A stretch of DNA of 64,000 nucleotides from Rhodothermales bacterium. Its GTDB lineage: Bacteria > Bacteroidota > Rhodothermia > Rhodothermales > VXPQ01. A program made the translations under genes and the position numbers. Within the stretch, counting starts at the first letter, position 1; every line of letters begins with the position of its first letter. The stretch spans positions 1 to 64,000 of the forward strand of contig JAJDWX010000011.1 of NCBI GenBank assembly GCA_022825385.1, read 5' to 3'. Under the pieces are notes generated by a model. The model made no database searches and was not told the origin of the DNA. It saw only the letters and a list, made by a program, of their open reading frames with translations. Shown piece by piece: positions 10,133-19,844 of this stretch.

Positions 10133-10161
10133 ATAATAACACTGGATATAAAACTTGACAA
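10133..10161 (-). promoter_or_regulatory. Sigma70-like promoter for the sensor kinase gene
   Basis: On the minus strand TTGTCA (10161-10156) and TATTAT (10138-10133) are separated by exactly 17 bases. The predicted transcription start, near 10126, gives a leader of about 27 bases before the kinase ATG at 10099. The -35 box overlaps the -35 box of the opposing susC promoter. Confidence 0.55.
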
Positions 10162-10184
10162 ATTTCTTTGCGCTCGCGTATACT
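10155..10184 (+). promoter_or_regulatory. Sigma70-like promoter for susC-susD
   Basis: TTGACA at 10155-10160 and TATACT at 10179-10184 are separated by 18 bases. The likely transcription start near 10191 leaves a leader of about 90 bases before the preferred susC ATG at 10284. The pattern is a classical sigma70 one rather than the TAnnTTTG type common in Bacteroidota. Confidence 0.55.
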
Positions 10185-10283
10185 TCAGGCCAGCGCGTAC
10201 ATGCGACGCATCGGATTGCGCAAGCAAGACGCAAAACGTCCGCCGCATCCCCCGATAGCGCGCCTCCCCATAGTACGGTTCAT

Positions 10284-13200
10284 ATGCTACTGCGAAAATA
10301 CCTGCGTCGCGCAGTCGCGGACGTCATGACACCATCGCGCATGGCGTGCCTGACCCTGTTGCTGGCGCTGCCGACGGCGGCGACCGCGCAACAGGTAACG
10401 ATATCCGGCGTCGTAACGGACGCAGCGGGAGAGGCGCTTATCGGCGCCAACGTATTCATAGCCGATTTGCTGCTTGGCGCGTCAACCGACGCCCAGGGCC
10501 GGTATTCGTTCGAAGTCCCATTGGAATATACGGCGCAATCGGTCGATCTCACGGTGCAATACATCGGATATTCGCCCGAGACCCGGCGCGTCGTCGTCGC
10601 GGCCCCGGAAACGACGGCGAATTTCGTGCTGGCGGAAGACCTTTTCAATCTGGACGAGGTCGTCGTAACGGGCGTCGCCGAAGCCACGCCCAGGAAGAAA
10701 CTTGCCTTCACGGTAGATCAGGTGGATAAGGACCTGGTGGCGCTTGCGCCGGCGCGCAGCCCGCTGCACGGCCTGCACGGCAAGGTGGCGGGCGCCAGCG
10801 TAATCGCCCAAAGCGGGCAGCCCGGCGACGGCGTTTCCGTACGGCTGCGCGGATCTACCAGCATTACGGGAAGCGCCCAGCCCCTCTATATCGTCGACGG
10901 GGTCGTGCTTGGAGCCAGCCAGATAGACATCGACGCGCTGGATATAGAAAACATAGAGATCGTGAAGGGGGCTTCCGCGTCGTCGCTGTACGGATCCCGC
11001 GCGCAGAATGGCGTCATCCGAATCGCCACCCGCCGGGGCGCCGGAATTCCTGTCCACGAGACCCGCGTGACAATTCGCAACGAGATGGGGATTAATTTCG
11101 GGGCGCAAAAACTCACGCCCAACAATTCGCACAATTACCGGCTGAACGCCGACGGAACGGCTTTCGTGGACGCCGACGGCAACGACATTCCCTACGGATC
11201 GGCGACCGTCGTCGATGGAAATACGGCGGTATCCTTTTTCGACAATCCCTATCCCGGACAAACCTATAACGCATTCGACGAATTCTTCGACCCCGGCAAC
11301 ACATGGACCCATTCCATTGCCATACGCCGCAATGGAGAAGCAACCAATTTCCTGTTTTCCTTCGCGAATCTGCGAGAAGAAGGCATTATCGCGGGCCAAA
11401 AAGGATACCATCGAAAAAGCGTTCGGTTTAATCTGGATCACTACATGAAACGCAACGTGGCCGCTTCGTTTTCAGGATTTTACGCAACGTCTACCCGCGA
11501 CGCGCCGAACAATGTGGGCATCAATCCCTTTTTCAGCATCATGTTTACGAGTCCTGCGGTGAGCCTTGCGGAGCGAGACGAAAAAGGCGAACTTAAAGTA
11601 CGCGCCGATCCCTTGTCGATGGAAAACAATCCGCTCTACGTACTCGAAAATATCGAGCAATATCAAAATCGGGCGCGCGCCTACGGCAATGTCCGAAACA
11701 GCTGGAAGCCCATACCCTGGTTCGACGTCGAAACGAATATAAGTTTTGACCGCTCGGACCGCGAGGGCTTTGAATTTTACGACAAGGGGTATCAGGAAAT
11801 CGACAGCAATAGCAGGGGAGCGGGAGAAATCAATCGGAACAACGCCGTATCCTCGGCCCTGAATACCGACGTCACGGCGTCTTTCCGAAGGCAATTCGAC
11901 CGCCTGGTCGCCCGAACCCAGTTTCGCTGGGCGACGGAAACCTTCAACGAACGGACAGATTTCGTCAGCGCGCGCGGATTGGCGGCCACGGGCATTTCAG
12001 ACCTCTCCAACGTAAACACAGACGACAAGCGCATTGGCTCCAGCAGCGCAACGATCCGTTCCGAGGGATTTTACGCCATAGCGGGAGCAGACTATGCCGA
12101 CCGCTACATTATGGACGCCCTGATCCGGCGCGACGGAAGTTCGCTTTTCGGCGCAGAAGAACGGTGGCAAACCTATTTCCGCGTCAGCGGAGCCTACCGT
12201 TTGTCCGAAGAAGCCTGGTGGCCCGCCGGCAACGCGCTTCCGGAATTCAAGGTGCGCGCCTCGTACGGGACCGCCGGCGCGCGACCCTGTTTTCAGTGCC
12301 AGTACGAAACCTTTTCGCTCTCCGGCGGCCAGTTGACGAAATCCACCCTCGGCAATAGCCTGCTAAAACCCGAATTGCAAAAAGAACGGGAAGCGGGGAT
12401 GGAATTTTCTGTCTGGAATAAGGCGTTTCTGGAACTGGTTTACGCGCATTCGAGGGTAGAAGATCAGTTGTTGCTCGTCCCCTTGTCTGCGGCAAGAGGA
12501 TATTCGGGACAATGGCGAAACGCAGGCGCCCTCGAATCCAATACGATAGAGGCCTCCCTGCGTATGTCGTTGTTCCGAAATGCTTCCAGCAGTCTGGATA
12601 TAGGCGTCGTTTTCGATCGCACCCGCCAGCGAATCACCGAATTCGAGCCGCCGGCGTTCCGGGGCGGCCCCAAGAACGCTTTTTATATCCGCGAGGGAGA
12701 ACGGCTGGGGGCCCTGTACGGGGACAAATTCCTCACGAATCTGGACGAATTGCCCGCAAGCGTCGCGCAAGATCAGTTTCAGGTCAACGACGAGGGCTAC
12801 GTGGTATGGGTCGGCGCAGGAAACACCTGGATGGACGGCATAACCGGAAACCTTTGGGGCGCCAAAAGCGAAACCATGACCACGCCCTGCGGGCAAAAAA
12901 CCTATGCGTGGGGCATGCCCATTCTGTTCGAAAACGAGGAATGCACCGCCTTCGCGCGCATCGGCAATACGCTTCCCGACTTCAATCTCGGACTGAACGC
13001 CACCATGCGCTGGCGAGGCCTCGCCGCGTATATGCTCTGGAGCGCGCAGATAGGCGGCGATATCTACAACGCAACCGCCCAATGGGCGCACCGGGACGAT
13101 CGGCACCAGGATCAGGACCAGGCGGGCAAATCCGACGCGCGCAAGAAAACCGCGAACTACATGCAGGCGCTCTACCACGCGAACGGAACGAACAATCACT

Positions 13201-13490
13201 TCGTCGAGTCCGGCGACTACCTGAAATTGCGCGAATTCACGGTGGAATATTCCCTCGAAAAGCAACAACTCGCGCGCATGTTCGGAAGCACCTTCGGGCT
13301 ACATCGCCTGCGCCTCGGAGTAACCGGACGCAATCTGCTCACGTTTACAAACTATTCGGGATTCGATCCCGAAACCGGCCGAACCAGCAGCAACGCTACG
13401 GTTGGCGGCGACGCCTCGCTGTTTCGCGTGGACCAGTTCCGCTACCCGAACTTCCGAACGGTTTCCGGCAGGATTATCCTTGATTTTTAA
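10284..13490 (+). CDS. SusC/RagA-family TonB-dependent outer-membrane receptor
   Basis: An outer-membrane TonB-dependent transporter of 1,068 residues that imports oligomeric nutrients with its SusD partner. After a signal peptide (LLLALPTAATAQQ) come a carboxypeptidase-regulatory-like domain (VTISGVVTDAAGEALIGANVFI begins it, about 20 residues), a plug with the SusC hallmark segments GKVAGASV, SVRLRGSTSI and PLYIVDGV, and SSLYGSRAQNGVI, then a long beta-barrel ending in an aromatic residue (LDF). The ATG at 10284 lies downstream of a good promoter; a second ATG at 10326 is also possible, while the longer reading starts inside the promoter. The stop overlaps the susD start by one base. Substrate is unknown; no polysaccharide-lyase or hydrolase cluster surrounds it. 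Confidence 0.95.
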   Translation: MLLRKYLRRAVADVMTPSRMACLTLLLALPTAATAQQVTISGVVTDAAGEALIGANVFIADLLLGASTDAQGRYSFEVPLEYTAQSVDLTVQYIGYSPETRRVVVAAPETTANFVLAEDLFNLDEVVVTGVAEATPRKKLAFTVDQVDKDLVALAPARSPLHGLHGKVAGASVIAQSGQPGDGVSVRLRGSTSITGSAQPLYIVDGVVLGASQIDIDALDIENIEIVKGASASSLYGSRAQNGVIRIATRRGAGIPVHETRVTIRNEMGINFGAQKLTPNNSHNYRLNADGTAFVDADGNDIPYGSATVVDGNTAVSFFDNPYPGQTYNAFDEFFDPGNTWTHSIAIRRNGEATNFLFSFANLREEGIIAGQKGYHRKSVRFNLDHYMKRNVAASFSGFYATSTRDAPNNVGINPFFSIMFTSPAVSLAERDEKGELKVRADPLSMENNPLYVLENIEQYQNRARAYGNVRNSWKPIPWFDVETNISFDRSDREGFEFYDKGYQEIDSNSRGAGEINRNNAVSSALNTDVTASFRRQFDRLVARTQFRWATETFNERTDFVSARGLAATGISDLSNVNTDDKRIGSSSATIRSEGFYAIAGADYADRYIMDALIRRDGSSLFGAEERWQTYFRVSGAYRLSEEAWWPAGNALPEFKVRASYGTAGARPCFQCQYETFSLSGGQLTKSTLGNSLLKPELQKEREAGMEFSVWNKAFLELVYAHSRVEDQLLLVPLSAARGYSGQWRNAGALESNTIEASLRMSLFRNASSSLDIGVVFDRTRQRITEFEPPAFRGGPKNAFYIREGERLGALYGDKFLTNLDELPASVAQDQFQVNDEGYVVWVGAGNTWMDGITGNLWGAKSETMTTPCGQKTYAWGMPILFENEECTAFARIGNTLPDFNLGLNATMRWRGLAAYMLWSAQIGGDIYNATAQWAHRDDRHQDQDQAGKSDARKKTANYMQALYHANGTNNHFVESGDYLKLREFTVEYSLEKQQLARMFGSTFGLHRLRLGVTGRNLLTFTNYSGFDPETGRTSSNATVGGDASLFRVDQFRYPNFRTVSGRIILDF

Positions 13491-15118
13491 TGCGCGACGG
13501 ATACGACATAAAGACCGGACGCCGGATGCGCCTGCCTGCGGCGATCGCCCTGCTGGCCTGCCTGTGGGCGGGATGCGTAGACCTGACGGTCGAGAACGAC
13601 AACAGCCCGGACAACAGCCAGGTGCTGGCCGACCCGAACGATGTGGTGAACCTGGTCGGGAGTTCGTTTCTCGACTTTTGGCGGGCCAATATAGGGGGCA
13701 ACGGCCAAATGCCCCTCTCGGCCATCGCAGACGAATTGTCCTACTCGTGGGCCAATTTCGCCGGGCGGCATCTCTCGTCGGAACCCCGCGTCGCGTTCGA
13801 CAACAGTCCGACTTTCCCGTACGCCGAAGCCATGAAAGGGCCGTGGGACAATAACTATCTGGCTATTTCGAACACGTCGGACGCATTGGCCATTATCGAC
13901 GAGGACGAATCGGCATTCGAAGACGCAGCCAAACTCAAGGCGTTCGCGCTGTTCGTGCAGGGGCTATGCCATGGCTACATTGCCCTGCGCTACGATCAGG
14001 GCTTTACGATAGACGAACATTCGGACCTGGCCAATCTGGCGCTGAAACCCTATCCGGAAGTCATGGCTTTCGCATTGCAAAAACTGGAGGCCTCGATTGC
14101 GATCGCAAACGAGCATTCGTTCTCCATTCCCGCCGGAGACGACTGGATATTTGGCCTTACGGTCGCCAATGAAGACCTTGCCCGCCTCGCCCATTCCTTC
14201 ATGGCGCGGTTTATCGCCTCTGTCGCGCGCTGGCCCGACGAGCGGGCGAACGCCGACTGGGCCGCGGTAATCCGGCACGCCGAACAGGGCATTACGGAGG
14301 ACTGGGCGCCCATAGGAAACGACTCCGGCGCGCCCGAATGGGATCCTGTCAAGGCATGGGGACAAGACGGACGCTCCTGGTCGCGCGCGGATTATCATAC
14401 GATAGGTCCTGCCGACGCCTCGGGAGGGTTCCAGCGTTGGCTCGATACGCCGGTCGGCGACCGAAACGTGTTCGACATTTATACTTCGGACCGGCGCATT
14501 GTGGGGCCGGAAGACGGGATGGAAACCATCGTGGCGGGCGACCACCGGGAGGAGGCCGGCGCGCATCCCGCAGGCACCGTACTGACCTACCCCCGCAATA
14601 GCGGAACCGACTTCGAATACTGGGGCATTCCGGGACCCTTTCCGTCCTCCCGAGGCACGTATCACTACTCGTCTCATACCCATAAACGCTATCGCGCCTA
14701 CCTGAAGGACGGCAACAACGGCCCCATGGTGCAATTCAAGGTAACGGAGCTGGATATGCTTGTTGCGGAAGGATTGTTGCGAACCGGGGGAAGCGCCGCC
14801 CGCGTAGCCGAACTCGTCAATAAAACGCGCGTGGCGCGGGGCCAAATGAATCCTGCCTCCGCTTCGGACCCCCTTGGCAGTCCCGACGACGCGCAGAGTC
14901 CGGCGGACGCCGCCAGCTTGTGGGCAAAACTCAAACACGAAAAAAATATAGAATGCTACCTGGCCGCCGCCGGCAGAGCGTACTTCGACAAGCGCGGCTG
15001 GGGAGACCTGACGCCCGGAACGCCCGTACATTTCGCCGTGCCGGGCGGCGAGCTGGAAGTGCTCGAAATGCCTGTGTACACCCTCGGCGGCGTGGGCGGT
15101 CAGGACGCCTCCAAATAA
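13490..15118 (+). CDS. SusD/RagB-family outer-membrane lipoprotein
   Basis: The surface-exposed substrate-binding lipoprotein that caps the SusC barrel, 542 residues. The signal peptide ends in a lipobox-like LWAGC (Cys at about residue 28). The C-terminal region carries the SusD signature: an EKNIECYLA-like helix, then DKRGWGDL and the GT-HF-VPGGELEVL segment. The helical middle is consistent with TPR-like units. It starts at the ATG that shares one base with the susC stop (TAATG); a second ATG at 13526, nearer the hydrophobic core, is also possible. The pair is clearly one operon. A possible weak terminator follows near 15170-15190. Confidence 0.93.
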   Translation: MRDGYDIKTGRRMRLPAAIALLACLWAGCVDLTVENDNSPDNSQVLADPNDVVNLVGSSFLDFWRANIGGNGQMPLSAIADELSYSWANFAGRHLSSEPRVAFDNSPTFPYAEAMKGPWDNNYLAISNTSDALAIIDEDESAFEDAAKLKAFALFVQGLCHGYIALRYDQGFTIDEHSDLANLALKPYPEVMAFALQKLEASIAIANEHSFSIPAGDDWIFGLTVANEDLARLAHSFMARFIASVARWPDERANADWAAVIRHAEQGITEDWAPIGNDSGAPEWDPVKAWGQDGRSWSRADYHTIGPADASGGFQRWLDTPVGDRNVFDIYTSDRRIVGPEDGMETIVAGDHREEAGAHPAGTVLTYPRNSGTDFEYWGIPGPFPSSRGTYHYSSHTHKRYRAYLKDGNNGPMVQFKVTELDMLVAEGLLRTGGSAARVAELVNKTRVARGQMNPASASDPLGSPDDAQSPADAASLWAKLKHEKNIECYLAAAGRAYFDKRGWGDLTPGTPVHFAVPGGELEVLEMPVYTLGGVGGQDASK

Positions 15119-15153
15119 GGAAACCTAAAGAAGTAAGGCGCGAAAAATCGGAC

Positions 15154-15190
15154 CCTAAATTATTTAGGCGACGCCTGCGGGCGCGTTTTT
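15154..15190 (+). terminator. Possible weak terminator after susD
   Basis: A small hairpin (CCTAAA/TTTAGG, 15154-15168) is followed by a short GC-rich fold (CGCC/GGCG) and a T run at 15186-15190. Each arm is short, so this is weak evidence. The region 15119-15291 otherwise shows nothing. Confidence 0.25.
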
Positions 15191-15291
15191 CAGGGCTGTT
15201 TTTACAGGACGCGGGCGGGCGGCCATCGCGTATTTTTCGCAAGCGGGCAAGGCGGTTTGCATGCCCGGATACGCTCGATAATCTCATCGAG

Positions 15292-18200
15292 TCAAGGGCG
15301 CGAAACGGTGAGCAGGTTCGTTCCCGGCTCGATAGTCCGCACCGTTTCCGCGCCGTCCGCCCAGCGCACCCACGCCTCCCCGGCGGAGCCGGGTCCCATC
15401 GTCAGCGTCGTCGAAGACTGGCCCAGGCGCCCCGACCCCGCCGATACGAGCCGGGACGGCCCCCAGGCCCCTTCCCCCTGTCGAAGCCGCGCAACCGCGC
15501 CGAGGGCGGGCCTGCCCGATTCGAGCAAGCGAAGGCGCAAGCCTGGCGCTGCACGCCTGTTCCGGAAAAGCCTGGCGGGGCCCCCATTCTGCGTAACCAG
15601 CAGGTCCAGCCGTCCATCCCGGTCGTAATCGCCCGCCGCTACGGCCCGCTGCGCTCCGTATACCGTGATCCCGGACGCCGCGCCGCCGACGGGCGCAAAT
15701 CCGCCGTTCCCGTCCCCCCGAAGCCAAAGCCCCCGCCCCGCATCGAGGCGAGGCTGGTCCGCAGGCAAGGCAGACAGGTTCTGGCCAATAAAAAGGTCCT
15801 CGTTGCCGTCGCCGTCCAGGTCGCCAACCGCTACGCCGAACCCGGCTGTCCGTTGCGCCTCGGCGGGAAGCGGATGCGCTTCCAAACCGGATTCCTTGTT
15901 CAGAAACACCGTGGAGGCAAGCCAGGTCGCCCGCTTGCGCGCCCCTCGAAGCAGCCGGGGGCCAATCGCTTCGTCCACCGTAGAAACCGCATACTGGGCA
16001 AACGTGCGCATGCGGCGGCGGACCAGCGGCAAGCCGGCGGAAAGCGCAACCAGCTGGCGCATCGGAACATACCCGCCCAGCGCCTCCTCATAGCGCGCCT
16101 CCACCATATCCATCCGGTTGTCCAGATCGTAATCTCCATAGTACAGCCGGACGTCGCGCCCGTCCCGTTCCGGGCGGCCATACGGCGTATTCCACCCCCG
16201 GTTCGTCGCAACAATGTCCAGGCGCCCGTCCCCGTCGAAATCCCCCAGCGCAACGCCTTGCCACCATCCCTCGTAGCGATCCAGCCCCCAGGCAGCCGTG
16301 ACCTCCTCGAACGCGCCCTGCCCCAGTCCGCGAAAGACCCGTACGGGACCCCATTCGGTCGCCAGGATCACGTCCTGGGCGCCATCCGCGTCGAGATCGC
16401 CGAGCGCCGCGGCGGCGACAAGGCCAGGGCGCCCGAAAACCTCTGATCGTTCGTCGTACGCAAAGCGACCGCCTTCATTCCAGTACGCCACGGACGAAGC
16501 GGCTTCGGGATACCGCCCGGGAACATGCCGGCCTCCGGCGAAAATATCCACATCGCCATCGCCGTCCAGGTCGCCGAGGGCCAGCGCCCCCACGCTCGAC
16601 GCGCCGAACGGAAGGCGCTGCATGCGCTCGAACGCGCCGTCCGGGCGTACGCGGTAGATATCGACGACGGAAGCGGCGGACAGGCCCGCTTCGTACCCCG
16701 ATACGCCCACCGCCACCAGGGCCCCTTCCCCGGCGCGTTCCAGAACAACCACCCCGGTTTGATCCCCGAAAGCCGCCTCGCCGACGGGCTTCGGGGAATC
16801 CAGGCGCCCCGCCCCGGCGTTGCGAAACCACGTCATGCGCCCGCCTCGCCCGCTCCCAATCAGCAGATCGTCGTCGCCGTCCCCGTCCAGGTCCGCCCAC
16901 GCCGAGGCGGGCCCCTCGCGGCTCAGTTTCCATGGCAACAGGGGTTGCAGGCGAAAATCGTCGAACGAAGGGTCTCGATGCGCATGCGCAAGAGGGATTT
17001 CTTCGAAATGCGGATCGGGGGCGGGGCGGGGCTGCCGGGGCGCAAGCCGGGCGGCGGCCGATTCGAAGAGTTCGTAATGCCGGTTCGCATGCGCGCCCTC
17101 GATCCGCGAATACCGCCCGCTGCGCCACAGCACTTCGATGCGCAGGCCCTCCGCGTTGCCCGCGGCGAACGAAACCAGCGCCTCGCTGGAAGAAAGGTAT
17201 TGTCCCCCGGCAATGATTTCTTTCTCCTGCGTCGGCAACCCCCCGCCCGAAAGGCGCACTTTCGCGCCGACGCCCCGGGTATTCGGAGCCAGCCCCCGCA
17301 AGCTCACCGCCACGCGGGAGGCCGACGAACGGTTGCGAAACAGGGCGGCGGGGCGGTCGAGGCGGGCAATCGCGACATCCAGGTCTCCGTCCCGGTCCAG
17401 ATCGCCCAACGCCAGGCCGTGCGACACGTCGGCTTCCCGCCCCAGTCCCCAGCCATCGTCCATGGCCTCGAAGGTCCCATCCCCGCGATTGCGAAACGCC
17501 ATGTTTTTCAGATCGAGCGGAGGAAACAGCAGCACTTCCTCGCGCCACGCCGCCCCCGAAGGCGTCGCCGCCGCAGCCATGCGCGCGTCGGCGTCCATCG
17601 CATCGTAGGCATGGCCCGTCGCCAGCAGCAAATCCTCCCAACCGTCCAGGTCCACGTCCAGAAAAGCGCTGCCCCAGGTCCATTCGGACGCATGCACCCC
17701 GGCCATATGCGCAACTTCGGCGAACGTGCCGTCCCCCCGGCCAAGAAAAAGCGTGTTCTGCATCTCCTGCGGACGGCCCTCCCCATTCCCCGGAGCGGGC
17801 AACGCGAAAGAGTGTACGCCGGACTGCTGCCGTTGCCGTCGCCGATGGTCGCGGCTGAGCATATCTGCCTGAAAAATATCCATATGGCCATCCCGGTCGA
17901 TATCCGAAATAGCCACAGACATCGTGGACTGGCTCGTCTTGCGGAAAGCCCGCCCGGGCGCAGCGCGGAACGTCCCCTGCCCGTCGCCGAACCAGAAATG
18001 GTCCGGACTCTCGAAATCGTTGCATACCAGCAAGTCCGGCGCCCCGTCCCCATTGATATCCTGAAACCGCGCCGTAAGGGCCCAGTCGCGCGGGGCCTCC
18101 TGCAACGGCTTGCCTTCTTCGTCCAGAAAGGCCCCCTCCGTAAACGCCTGAAGGGCGAAACGCCCGGTTCCGTCGTTGAGATAGTAGCCGTCCGCCTCGC

Positions 18201-18960
18201 CGATTTCGAAACGCATCATGCGATCCCCCTCCCTGCGAAGCACGTAATGCGCCTCGAACGGGGCGCGAACGCGATAGGCGCCGCCCGCTTGCTCCACCAC
18301 GCGGTCGAATGCGCGTTCCTGCGGCGAATACATATCCTTTACGGTCCGAACCTTGTAGTTGCCGACATACAAATCGAGGTCGCCGTCCCCGTCCGTATCC
18401 GCCAGCGCCATCGTGGCGCTCCCGCGAGGGGCAAGCGCGCCAAACGCATCGGGGGCTTCCTCGAAACGGCCTTGACCGTCATTCAAAAATACGGCGTTCG
18501 GGCCGCCCGTGGCCGTAACGAGGATGTCCAGATCGCCGTCCCCGTCTACGTCCGCCAGGGCGGCGCCGGTCGAAAACCGATCCGCCGCGCCGACGCCCGC
18601 GCGCTCCGTAACGTCTTCGAACCGCCACCCGCCCAAGTTGCGATACAGCACGTTCGGCGCGCCGAGGCGCGTCAGATAGATATCCGGCCATTCGTCCCCG
18701 TCCACGTCCCCTATGGCCACGCCGGACCCGTTCAAATAGTGCCGATTCTCCAGAAAAAGCCCCTCCCCGACCCTGTTGGCGGCGTCTACTCCGGTGCGCC
18801 GCGCCTTGGCCTGCGCAAACCCGCCCCCCGCCTCCCCGGAAACAGACAACGCCCGCCACCGGTGATTCGATTCTTCATGCCAGCGGCCCGAAGAATCGGC
18901 GCGACATCCCGAAAAACACAGGAGCGTCGCAACAGCGAAACAGCGTACAGACCGATTCAT
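15292..18960 (-). CDS. Long FG-GAP/VCBS-repeat lipoprotein with ASPIC/UnbV domain
   Basis: A 1,222-residue exported protein built from two beta-propeller-like lobes. The N-terminus (MNRSV... CFSGC) is a lipoprotein signal with the lipid-modified Cys at about residue 19. More than a dozen FG-GAP units carry calcium-binding loops of the D-x-D-x-D-G form (for example DVDGDGDLDILV, DTDGDGDLDLYV, DINGDGAPDLLV). An ASPIC/UnbV domain (about 575-660, with GVGAKVRL and EIIAGGQYLSS) sits between the lobes, and the C-terminus repeats a similar segment. It is convergent with susCD. In Rhodothermales and relatives such proteins often accompany SusC/SusD pairs. The ligand is unknown. Confidence 0.9.
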   Translation of the reverse strand: MNRSVRCFAVATLLCFSGCRADSSGRWHEESNHRWRALSVSGEAGGGFAQAKARRTGVDAANRVGEGLFLENRHYLNGSGVAIGDVDGDEWPDIYLTRLGAPNVLYRNLGGWRFEDVTERAGVGAADRFSTGAALADVDGDGDLDILVTATGGPNAVFLNDGQGRFEEAPDAFGALAPRGSATMALADTDGDGDLDLYVGNYKVRTVKDMYSPQERAFDRVVEQAGGAYRVRAPFEAHYVLRREGDRMMRFEIGEADGYYLNDGTGRFALQAFTEGAFLDEEGKPLQEAPRDWALTARFQDINGDGAPDLLVCNDFESPDHFWFGDGQGTFRAAPGRAFRKTSQSTMSVAISDIDRDGHMDIFQADMLSRDHRRRQRQQSGVHSFALPAPGNGEGRPQEMQNTLFLGRGDGTFAEVAHMAGVHASEWTWGSAFLDVDLDGWEDLLLATGHAYDAMDADARMAAAATPSGAAWREEVLLFPPLDLKNMAFRNRGDGTFEAMDDGWGLGREADVSHGLALGDLDRDGDLDVAIARLDRPAALFRNRSSASRVAVSLRGLAPNTRGVGAKVRLSGGGLPTQEKEIIAGGQYLSSSEALVSFAAGNAEGLRIEVLWRSGRYSRIEGAHANRHYELFESAAARLAPRQPRPAPDPHFEEIPLAHAHRDPSFDDFRLQPLLPWKLSREGPASAWADLDGDGDDDLLIGSGRGGRMTWFRNAGAGRLDSPKPVGEAAFGDQTGVVVLERAGEGALVAVGVSGYEAGLSAASVVDIYRVRPDGAFERMQRLPFGASSVGALALGDLDGDGDVDIFAGGRHVPGRYPEAASSVAYWNEGGRFAYDERSEVFGRPGLVAAAALGDLDADGAQDVILATEWGPVRVFRGLGQGAFEEVTAAWGLDRYEGWWQGVALGDFDGDGRLDIVATNRGWNTPYGRPERDGRDVRLYYGDYDLDNRMDMVEARYEEALGGYVPMRQLVALSAGLPLVRRRMRTFAQYAVSTVDEAIGPRLLRGARKRATWLASTVFLNKESGLEAHPLPAEAQRTAGFGVAVGDLDGDGNEDLFIGQNLSALPADQPRLDAGRGLWLRGDGNGGFAPVGGAASGITVYGAQRAVAAGDYDRDGRLDLLVTQNGGPARLFRNRRAAPGLRLRLLESGRPALGAVARLRQGEGAWGPSRLVSAGSGRLGQSSTTLTMGPGSAGEAWVRWADGAETVRTIEPGTNLLTVSRP

Positions 18961-19334
18961 GCGGCAGCGAAGGGCAGAATTTGGCGCGGAACAGGACGAT
19001 TCGGAACTCGTGAAGATCGGGAATACGGACGGAATGCATAGTACGGATTCGGGGGAATAGGTAAAAAATCTCTTTGTTTTTTTGTTTTTTCGCTGTACAA
19101 TATTGCCGTTCCTGGTGCCTCGCTAAGCCAGTACGCGACATCATGCGGAACGCCCGTCCGGGAAACCGGGTAGGCGAAACCGTCAAGAATTACGAAGTCC
19201 CCGTTATGCCACCCCAAACGCATGCCAAGCCCACGCAGGGCGAGGAACCGCGCTGGCCGGACATTCCCGATTGAAACACCCCCGCCCCTGAAGCGCGTAC
19301 AAGAAAGACAGACAGCCCGAAACAGGTCGAGAAC
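18961..19334. other. Intergenic region without a supported gene
   Basis: This 374-base gap separates divergent genes. It contains a T-rich stretch at 19071-19090 followed by TACAAT at 19096-19101, with a TTTG 19 bases upstream, which could be a plus-strand promoter. Short reading frames on both strands lack any family resemblance and were not called. The upstream region of the FG-GAP gene on the minus strand shows no clear promoter. Confidence 0.5.
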
Positions 19335-19769
19335 ATGGCACAGGATCCAGACCCCGGACAGGTTACACATGATTACGTCAACGCCGCAATAAACGGCGTA
19401 CGCGCCGATATTGCGAAGGGATTCTGGGAGGCGAACATCGCCATTGCGAAGGGATTCTGGGAGGCGAACACCGCCATTGCGAAGGGATTCGGGGAGGCGA
19501 ACACCGCCATTGCGAAGATAAGAACCGAAAACGCGGAGCGATACAGCGAAATCAGGGGAGAGATAGCAACCGACTGGAAGCGAATGATTACGATAATGCT
19601 AACGGCATTAGCTTTAGCAACAACCATTATAGGCTTCTTGATTCGTTTTCTACCGCAACCCTTGCCCGCAACATCCCCGCCTGTCATAGTCCACGCGCCC
19701 CCGGCCCCTGCGGTTATGGAAACCCCCGCCGCCGATCCGCCTGCGCCGCTTCCCCTCAATACGGAGTAA
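19335..19769 (+). CDS. Small coiled-coil protein with 11-residue repeats and a membrane helix
   Basis: A 144-residue protein of no recognised family. Three near-identical 33-base units at 19410-19508 encode an 11-residue (hendecad) repeat of the form IAKGFWEANTA, followed by a fourth degenerate unit; this predicts a coiled coil at about residues 25-75. A single membrane helix (about 77-97, ITIMLTALALATTIIGFLI) follows, then a Pro/Ala-rich tail. The order, coiled coil then membrane anchor, recalls Bdr-like and DUF1640/CCDC90-like proteins. It converges on a second such gene at 19845-20090. The DNA repeat is prone to length change. Confidence 0.7.
   Translation: MAQDPDPGQVTHDYVNAAINGVRADIAKGFWEANIAIAKGFWEANTAIAKGFGEANTAIAKIRTENAERYSEIRGEIATDWKRMITIMLTALALATTIIGFLIRFLPQPLPATSPPVIVHAPPAPAVMETPAADPPAPLPLNTE
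19410..19508 (+). repeat. Tandem 33-base repeat inside the coiled-coil gene
   Basis: Three units of 33 bases differ at only a few positions (CTGGG/CGGGG; ATC/ACC). The period is a multiple of three, so copy-number change would keep the frame and add or remove 11 residues. Confidence 0.85.
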
Positions 19770-19844
19770 CCCGCCCATGCCCGCTCCCTCTCGCGGCGTA
19801 AATACTGGAAAAGGGAATTTATATACTGTACGGGGCCAGCTGCG

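Noticed and set aside
15154-15168. CCTAAATTATTTAGG palindrome as a strong regulator site
   Set aside because: It is a single short AT-rich palindrome; only a weak terminator role was noted.
19074-19274. A 66-codon plus-strand frame in the 18961-19334 gap
   Set aside because: Start, composition and family resemblance are unconvincing, though the GC-rich end could be coding. It was recorded as unassigned sequence.
18957-19370. A 137-codon minus-strand frame overlapping the FG-GAP gene start and the coiled-coil gene
   Set aside because: It overlaps two supported genes, has no recognisable motif and no promoter; it was left out.
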